Below are positions 57,059-64,000 of a stretch of DNA of 64,000 bases, one piece after another. The translations under genes were made by a program, and so were the position numbers. Numbering within the stretch: the first letter of the stretch is position 1; every line of letters starts with the position of its first letter. Under the pieces are notes generated by a model, which was not told the origin of the DNA, did not search any database, and worked only from the letters and a program-made list of their open reading frames with translations. Source of the DNA: Heterodera schachtii (lineage: Eukaryota > Nematoda > Chromadorea > Rhabditida > Heteroderidae); contig SIJG01000016.1 in assembly GCA_023374025.1 (NCBI GenBank), positions 1,826,142-1,890,141 of the forward strand. The letters run 5' to 3'.

Positions 57059-58921
57059 TTTGGGAAATGGCCAATCGATAATTAAGTAACTAATTAACCT
57101 GAAACTATTAAATAATAACTTTTAATTTAAAATTCAAAAAGGTAATTATTCTTAATATTTTGATTTGAGAAAATGCGGCGCTTTTTCATTTTAATCCCAC
57201 TATAATAAAATATATTTATTTTGGAATTGGCCATTTAAAAAAGATCGGTTTTTTCAAACTTTGTCGCTATTCTTTTGAATTTAAAGAAAGCTTATAGAAT
57301 TAATAATGAATGGTTTGCGAGTGAAATCAGAACAACTTCTTCTTCTTCTTCTTCTTTTTTGCCTGCCACTATAATTATTTAATGATTCTGTGGTCATCAT
57401 TTCTTTTTTAAATAACTTTGTACCTGATAATTATTAATATTATTTTTTGAGTCAAATTATTTTGAAAAGATGTACTTATGACGTTAAGTTTACATCGTGA
57501 ATAAAAAATTTAATTAACAATAAGAAATTCATAATAAATAGCTAATAAAGCCCTTATTAATAAAATGACAATTTTTATGCCGGGATTTTTTCCTCCTCAA
57601 TTTAAAACCAAAAAGCAAAAACAATTTAAAACCTAATTGCCAGTCCATTCTACAATCCACATGACTTTAATTGTCTCTTTTCAATTGATCGTTGGCATTA
57701 GCTTTCTGTCGAATGTTTTTTCTATTTGCTCCCGTCACAAGAAAGTTGCAAATGATAAGACCATTACAGAATAACGGACATGGGTAAAATTAAAGACCAA
57801 AAATTTCTTTAAGAAAATTAATTGTAAATCAAATTTATTTAAGTTAACGTAATTTGCTAATCCAAACGCCGGAACTGCGAAGAAATGGGAAAATCATTTC
57901 TCTGCTCCATTAAGCGCACAAATAACATTTGGCCTCAAATTAAAAGTATGGGAAAATAAGTAAATTAGGAAAATTTAAGCGAAAAGTGAACTTTTCCCGA
58001 GGTCGAAAAATGAGCCAAAACGCCCGGGGTTTTTGCCGAATTTTCTCCGTCAGGGCACAAAAATTCCTTGGCAAATATTTGGAGTATCTTTGAAATATTA
58101 TCATTCTGTGCGACTCCATATTCCATCAAATACAATTGTAATAGTTTTGCTTCGAATGCCAAATGCGCTGGCAATGAATTCGGCCAAAGGATTACCGTAC
58201 CCTCGAGAAACCCCACCGTAATGAGCGGAAAAGTATTTAAAATGGTTTAAAATGTATAAAAGCGAATTAAAGCACCTGATTGATGAGTGCCAGAATAAAT
58301 ATTGGCCAACCATTGCCAATTGACTCGGTAATTTTGCAAAGTCACTTAATTTATGTAAATTATGTTTTAGCGATAAAATACTTTTGATTTTTTAACCTGC
58401 AAAATTCCGACTTCATTTCACATGCTTTTTCTCCAAAAAGGTCCATTTGGTCCATGGCACTGCTTTTACCCGTGGTTTCGGCAATGCTTTTGCTTTGCTC
58501 GGTGAAATAATGAATTTCCTTTACTTAATTATTAATTATAATTCATTTAATCGTCCCTTTACTCTTCAGAGAATGCTTATTTGTTAGTTAATAAAAAATT
58601 AATTCATTCTAAAATTGTTTAAATTAAGTTTTTTTAAAAAGAAACAAAATGTCTCCAGAATTATTCGAAAATTTTATATTAATATTTAAATATAATTATG
58701 TGAAATGTTTTTTACTTTGTGTTAGTATTGGAATATTTTGTCATTTCCCGGTTTTCCGGTAGCAAAAAGTTAAAATTAATTTTTGCTGGATATTTCCGGT
58801 TGTTTTTGTTTATTCAAATGCTATTAATTATTAATTAATTATTTAATTTCCAATGATTTTTCGTTTGTCCCTTCCTCTCATCAACAATCACTTTATTCTT
58901 CATTCATAGTTATCCGATCAT
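57059..58921. other. Intergenic with an unassigned exon group (57965-58510, minus)
   Basis: Minus-strand pieces at about 58265-58320 (SIGNGWPIFILALINQ) and 57965-58195 (GTVILWPNSLPAHLAFEAKL, DNISKILQIFAKEFLCPDGE) join in phase through a GT-AG intron and end at 57965. An upstream piece near 58400-58500 (SSAMDQMDLFGEKACEMKSE) may belong to it. I do not recognise the product. The rest is AT-rich and empty. Confidence 0.35.
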
Positions 58922-60147
58922 TTACATTTTCTTCCTGTATCCTTTCGCCGCTTCTGCTTCGCCTTCGCCACCGGCGGCGTTTGACGCCGCTTCGGCCGGT
59001 GCAGGCGCTACGCCGGCGCTTTCTGCCGGTTGTTCCGGCACAGGTGCCTGTTCAGCGGGCAAGGGCGCATGTTCCTCTTTGGCACCGCCTCCGCCTCCCC
59101 CGGAAACGCCATAACCGCCGCCCGACCGGGGCGGGCAGGCGCAGTACGAGGCATCTTTGCCGGGTGCTCCAGCAGCGCCCGGATGACCAGGCTGTCCCGG
59201 TGCTCCGGGTTGGCCCGGCTGTCCTGGGTGTCCCGGGGCTCCGGGTTGTCCTTGGTCTCCAGGCTTCCCAGGTCGTCCAGGTGCGCCAGGCTGTCCCGGT
59301 GCTCCAGGTTGGCCGGGTTGTCCCTTCGGTCCAGGAACGGTCTTACTGCAAAGGGTTAAATGGTTCATGCGGTGCCAAAAGCTAAAACAAATTGCACTTA
59401 CTATACAACGCCATTTTGTCCGGGTTGTCCTGGTTGTCCCGATCCCCCAGGTCGTCCTGGGCTTCCGGCTTGTCCTTGCGGGCCAGGAGGTCCGGGTGGG
59501 CCCACTCCTCCGTTCTGTCCAGGCTGGCCTGGCCTGCCAGGTTGACCGGCTTGGCCGGCAGGTCCTTGATCTCCGGGCTTTCCAGGCGGCCCAGCCGGGC
59601 AATGCTGGCAGACGTGGGGAACATCCGGGCATGGCGCTCCTTTGATGATCAGATTAAAAAGACCTAATATATATTATCCAACCGGGCTGTCCAGGCACTC
59701 CCGGCTGTCCAGGCTCTCCGGCTTGTCCAGGGTACCCGGGTTGTCCGGGTGCCCCCGCGGGTCCCGGTGGGCCAGGCGGACATTGGGGCTGTTGGACGCC
59801 GGCACATTGACAATGTCCAGGCAGCTGCCGCTTGGAGCGGAAGATGGAGACGAAAGGATTCTCGCGGGGTTTTGCCGGAGGAGTGACCGTAATTTGTACT
59901 TCCATCAGTTCGTTCCATGCCGAGTCGGTGTTCACGCGGAATGCCTTTAGAGACAAAGTGCCGTGGAATGAATGACCAAAGAATAATAATGCCATGCCCA
60001 GCCTTTCTTTACCTGCACTCCGTCGTGCACCTTCAGACTGATTTCGTTGATCTGCGAGTACAATGACGGCACAACGACCAACGTGGCCACAATGGCCAAA
60101 AGGGAGCACACGGAGGCCACTCCCACAACAATTTGTGTCTCTTGCAT
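58922..60147 (-). CDS. Cuticle collagen
   Basis: Starts at 60147 with the nematode cuticle-collagen N-domain: [34 protein letters not shown], then after an intron [19 protein letters not shown] furin-type site (RSKR) precedes [20 protein letters not shown] and three Gly-X-Y blocks spread over three exons, interrupted by [15 protein letters not shown]. The last block ends [15 protein letters not shown], followed by a non-collagenous tail of Gly/Ala/Pro/Glu-rich sequence ([16 protein letters not shown]) and stop at 58922. The paired cysteines flanking each Gly-X-Y block fit the disulfide pattern of cuticle collagens. Introns are short GT-AG. Expression is expected in hypodermis around moults. 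Confidence 0.93.
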
Positions 60148-61265
60148 TGCCTGAAGGGATTTGAAATTGAAATGATTGGGCTGATGGGCGCTGTTAATTG
60201 ACGCAGTGTTTTTCTCTGGCGATCATTTGCGATTGGAATTCATTTAAATACGGCGCGGGGGAGGCGGGAACCGATCATTTGCCATGTCATAGGAGGCGCA
60301 AAAATGGCCTTCACTTTTTTGGTGGAACGGTCGGTCCGCTGACTTTTGCCTCTTCGGCGGTCAATTTGACGATTTCCCCACCGTCGGCGGTTATTTGTTC
60401 TTTCGTCATCGTCGGCCAAACAAGTTTTGATCTCGAAGGGGCCAAAAAAGCCCAAAAACTTAAAAAAAGATTATGCAATGGGACAAAAGTGTACAAATAG
60501 GCGAAAATGATGAAAAGGATTAATAGGAATGGCATGGAAGAAGAAGAAAAATGAACAAACAGACGAAAAAAAGTGGAGGAAAGTCGGAAAATGACGACGA
60601 AAACAAATGATTAATTGTGATAAATGACCTAATTAGGTTAATTACGTTGTTCAAATTGGTCAAATGCATAATCATTCTCTTCACAGACACTTCAATCATT
60701 TCAATTTCAATGCATTTTTTCCATTTTTCTGTTTGTTAATTTTACTCTTTTCATCATTTTATAATTATCACCTTTTCATTCTCATCTCTTCGCTAGTTCT
60801 TGTTGTTAATCATCCGCCTAATGATTATTATTATTAATTAATAATGTGCACATATTCCAAAGGCAGCGAACATTTCGCTGTTTCGTTGCGCCCACTCAAA
60901 TTTTATTATTTCCAATTGTAAAAAATAATGCATTTATTTTATTATTTTTTTGTGAAAAAATGGACTAATCGGCAGCGGTAAAGAGTAAAAACCAACGCAA
61001 CGGAAAGGGAAGGGACAGTGTTTTTTCTTTCCCAATTTTCGTTATTTGTCAGTCAATTCATTTCTATTTCGGGAAAGTAATTTGCTGTTTAATTTGACCA
61101 ATGCTTTGCGCTTCCCTTGATAAAATGCTCAATTCATTTATTATCCATTTTTATTAAATTATTCCTTTTCCTTTTGCTTTTCCTTCGCTTTTCCATTTGT
61201 CTTTTTCAATTTCTTTTTCAATTTCTTTTTTCTTTTCTTTTCTTCCGTTTCTCTTCCTTCGGCAC
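60148..61265. other. Intergenic between collagens, one weak ORF (60311-60535, minus)
   Basis: The ORF starts with a hydrophobic stretch (MPFLLILFIIFAYLYTFVPL) and ends with EAKVSGPTVPPKK. It sits just upstream of the collagen start and could be a small secreted protein or part of its leader. The rest is AT-rich with no clear signal. Confidence 0.3.
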
Positions 61266-62419
61266 TTATGCCTTTCGGTATTGTCCCGCGCCGACTCCGC
61301 CTTTCACTCCGCCCTCCGATCGCTGTGGGCACGGGCAGTACTCCGCGTCGGGGCCGGGCCGTCCGGCGGCGCCCTCTTCGCCAGGCAGTCCCGGGCCTCC
61401 CGGCACTCCCTGTGGGCCCGGTCCGCCTTGTTCTCCTCCGGGTCCGGCCACGCCAGGCGGTGCACTGAGTCCGGGCTCACCGGGTGGTCCAAGAGGCCCT
61501 TGCGGTCCGCGAGCACCACGCGGTCCTTGTCTGCCAATTTGGTGCTCCGCGTCGCGTCCCTTCTCGCCCTGAAGGCCGGACGTTCCCACGGGACCCACCG
61601 GGCCAGGTGGGCCCGGCTCTCCCGATGGGCCGGGGTTGCCGTCACGACCCGAGTGTCCGGGCTGACCCTTGGCGCCCGCGTGTCCCTTCGGGCCGGGGCG
61701 ACCGATTGGGCCCACTTGGCCTTGGGGACCGGAGGGGCAGTAGAAGCTGAACAAAAAAATTAAGAAATGTTTGCGATAAGCGACTACCATCCAAATTGTG
61801 GCACTTCCGGCGTCACATCCAACGCGTCTTTGCCGCTTTGGCCGGGAACGCCTTCGATGCCTTCCTTCCCAGGCTTCCCAGGCACTCCGGGGGGTCCGGG
61901 AGGACCGGCGGGACAACGGTTAGCCGACCCAGTCTGGCAATCTTCAAAACAGTAATTAGCGGGTCCCGTATTGATAGTACTCACTGCATCCAGCTCCCCC
62001 AGCTGTTCCGGTTTGGATGCTTGGCGGGACGCTGGGCGGATTAACGCTCCCTGGGGGAACTCCGGGCGAAGCACCGCCATTAGCATGGGATGATGCGCCT
62101 GAAATAATAAGTTAAATAAAATTGACTTTTGTTTTCCATTACGATTGCCCGACGGTGCCGATACGCTTGGCCCGCCGCTGACCGACGCACTTCCGCCTTC
62201 GTACCCCGCGGCAGCGCGACGAGTTCGCGCCTTTTGGCCCAACTTCATCATGTCGCGCCACAAGTCATCCGTCTCGGAGCGGAACAGAAAGATTTGCTGG
62301 TCCAACTCCTGCCAAATTTGTTGCACGTCGTTGTAAATGTTGGCGATCAGCAGCAGACAGCCGAGCAGAGAAATGCCCGAAATGGAGGAGGCCAAGAAAG
62401 TGGCGGTGTGCACCTTCAT
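61266..62419 (-). CDS. Cuticle collagen
   Basis: Start at 62419 with MKVHTATFLASSISGISLLG, a membrane-type segment, then NDVQQIWQELDQQIFLFR and DDLWRDMMKLG, the cuticle-collagen N-domain. A furin site (RTRR) follows. Exon 2 (from about 62099) joins in phase to give GASSHANGGASPGVPPGSVN and GCNCQTGSANRCPAGPPGPP, the typical C-x-C...C before the first Gly-X-Y block. The last exon carries FYCPSGPQGQVGPIGRPGPK and a long Gly-X-Y domain with short interruptions (RDAEHQIGRQGPRG, LSAPPGVAG), ending EYCPCPQRSEGGVKGGVG and stop at 61266. Structure is intact. It is same-strand with the other collagen 1.1 kb away, but the N-domains differ clearly, so it is not a recent duplicate. Confidence 0.93.
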
Positions 62420-63788
62420 TGTTGGCTTTTCCTGCTAAAATATTAAAAAATATATAATTTAGCAGTGCTTTTTTGGTAATAATATTAAATTAATTGAGCG
62501 ATTGGAAAGCTGAAATGCTTTGGCTTTGGCTGTTAGCTTCACCTACCAAAATGTGCGATCAAATGACTAAACAATGATCGTTTTATACTCCCCCCCCCCA
62601 TTTTCAGCAGGTTTTACTAAGACCACAATAGTGGGGAATTCTTCGCATTGAGACGATTAAGCGGAGAACAATGGCAAAGCGTAAAAGGGGTAAATCATTT
62701 GCGATTGGAAAAGCCACGGGGGACGGAAGTTTTTAATGCCCCCGGGCAGTGAGCATCGGATCGGATTGTCTTAGTGAAGTGATTGGACAGAGCGAAGCAT
62801 CCATCCCTTAACGCACCAAGCAAAATTTGCGATTAAACGGCACCATATTAAGGAAAGAGTGAGTGAGTGATGATGCCCTTCACTGAGTAACAGGAAAAAC
62901 TGCCCAAAATGTGGCGGGGAATGATTTCCGATTGGTTATTTGAAGGAGAACTTGTTTAGAAACAAAGTGATGGATTTGGGGAATCATCTGATAGTGAAGG
63001 GGGGGGGGGGGAGGAGGAGAATAAATGGGGAGGAAAGAGGCGATTGGAAGAATGGAAAAAGCGGTGCTATCACTCACTGATCAGCAGAGGTGACAAAGCA
63101 TGAGTTCAAATTTGCATTTTAAATAATGCTAGCCAAAAACCATAAGGAATTGAAAACTGCAAAATAAACCAAAAAAAAAAAAAAAATTGAAAAAATGATT
63201 TATTGTTAAAAAAAGAAATTCAAACAAATTATGTACAAAACATCGCAGTATTAAAACACATTAATTAGCAATTAAAAAGTTATTTTTTGAACGGACAATG
63301 GGAATATTAAGCAAAACATTGGCAATGTTGAGAAGCAAATAAACAAAAGCTGAACAGAGCAGACAGATCACATAATTGCTGATGGAAATGCCAATTTGAA
63401 GCCACGACCCATCCGTGCGAAGACAGCAAAAAAACGCCTTAACGACATCAATTACTTAATTAATTAATTAATGGATGAGCCAGACCGAAGCAGCAGAATA
63501 AAACCGGAGGGATAATCCGAAGGCCCTCTTTAGCACCTCCACCATAAAAAAATTGGGATTAAATTTTCTTTAAGTGCCACGGGGGAAGAATTTCATTTAG
63601 TCATATTTTCGCCGGAATTAAGTCATCCGGAGGTTCCGAAGACCAGGCTGTAGGCTATTTAAAAAACCTAAAAAATTTTCCATTTTTCGTTTAGAGGGGA
63701 GAGAGGATTTCCCCCTCTGCTGGTGACTAATTGGTTTATTGAAAAATTTTGCCTGTAACTTTGCTCTAAAGCAACCAATTTTTTAACC
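62420..63788. other. Intergenic upstream of the second collagen
   Basis: Contains a C run at 62590, a G run at 63000, a ccccgggcagtgagcatcgg segment near 62740 and a poly-A run at 63170. No gene is supported. A minus-strand ORF at 62880-63077 is a low-complexity shadow of the G run. Confidence 0.4.
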
Positions 63789-63994
63789 ATTGATATCATT
63801 AGATAGCCATAAATGTTCTCTATTTTCCTGCAAAATTTCAAAAAAATTATTAGCTTTCAAAAAGTTATTGCCAAAAATGTTCAAAAAACAAGGTTTTTGA
63901 GTTACTCTAGCCATAACTTTTTTGAAACTTAAAGAAATTTTTTGAAATTTTGCAGACTGATAGAGAACATTTAGGGCTATCAAATGATGTCAAT
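63789..63994. mobile_element. Foldback (hairpin) element
   Basis: The left arm 63789-63850 (attgatatcattagatagcc to aaaatttcaaaaaaatt) and right arm 63933-63994 are reverse complements with few mismatches (attgacatcatttgatagcc on the other strand). Pairing continues inwards (ctttcaaaaagttat with its complement), leaving a loop of a few tens of bases. No coding content. It ends 6 bp before the window ends, so flanking target sequence on the right is not visible. Confidence 0.85.
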
Positions 63995-64000
63995 AATTAA

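Noticed and set aside
58981..59667. Several plus-strand ORFs across the first collagen
   Set aside because: They are shadows of Gly-X-Y repeats on the minus strand.
61197..61763. Plus-strand ORF of 188 residues
   Set aside because: Antisense of the second collagen's long Gly-X-Y exon.
1..64000. CRISPR arrays, bacterial operons, tRNA genes and a nematode SL1 RNA gene
   Set aside because: I looked for spaced direct repeats, B-box sequences such as GGTTCGAnnCC and the SL1 leader by eye and found none. The gene structure is plainly eukaryotic.

Overview
The window is nuclear DNA from a nematode, most likely a plant-parasitic cyst nematode (Globodera or Heterodera type). The evidence is a nematode-type 5S rRNA gene, two cuticle collagens, an MLT-10 moulting protein, a class-A serpentine receptor, an anosmin (KAL-1) gene, many introns of about 45-70 bp in AT-rich DNA, several probable GC-AG introns, and two gene groups known to be expanded in cyst nematodes: secreted glutathione-synthetase-like (GSS-like) and SPRY-domain proteins. 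Protein-coding genes are split into many small exons, so the models below were built by joining exons at GT-AG or GC-AG sites in phase and by matching family motifs. Species and all functions are inferred; no search could be run.

Layout. 1-6 kb: a 5S rRNA gene, a small cysteine-rich protein built of CX3C...CX3C modules (minus), and an MLT-10/DUF644 gene with a proline repeat tail (minus). 6.9-12.5 kb: a broken GSS-like gene with a signal peptide (minus) and a UDP-glycosyltransferase (minus). 12.5-15.2 kb: repeat-rich, with a direct-repeat pair and an inverted-repeat element. 15.2-20.3 kb: a secreted FAD-dependent alditol/xylitol-oxidase-like gene (plus) and a secreted alpha-carbonic anhydrase (minus), separated by an inverted-repeat element. 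20.3-30.6 kb: a gene-poor stretch, then the anosmin gene kal-1 (plus, about 6.8 kb). 31.7-36 kb: two F-box-like genes (plus). 37.3-40.2 kb: a signal-peptide, coiled-coil, SPRY protein (plus). 40.7-42.5 kb: a secreted Glu/Gln-rich protein (minus). 43.9-45.5 kb: a transposable element with terminal inverted repeats and target-site duplication, beside an F-box-family gene (minus). 46.2-48.3 kb: an LCAT/PLA2G15-like lipase (minus). 51.5-55.5 kb: a three-module Ly6 protein with a C-terminal GPI-type signal (plus). 55.7-57.1 kb: a seven-transmembrane receptor (minus). 58.9-62.4 kb: two cuticle collagens (minus). 63.8-64 kb: a foldback element.

Functional themes are secretion and the body surface: collagens, MLT-10, carbonic anhydrase, lipase, Ly6 protein, KAL-1 and several candidate secreted effectors. 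The most unusual material is (1) a scattered family of small elements that share one end sequence but are each filled with a different short tandem word, (2) the GSS-like pseudogene with an intronic minisatellite that copies its own splice donor, (3) the SP-coiled-coil-SPRY gene, (4) the tandem CX3C-hairpin protein, and (5) the bacterial-type alditol oxidase gene.
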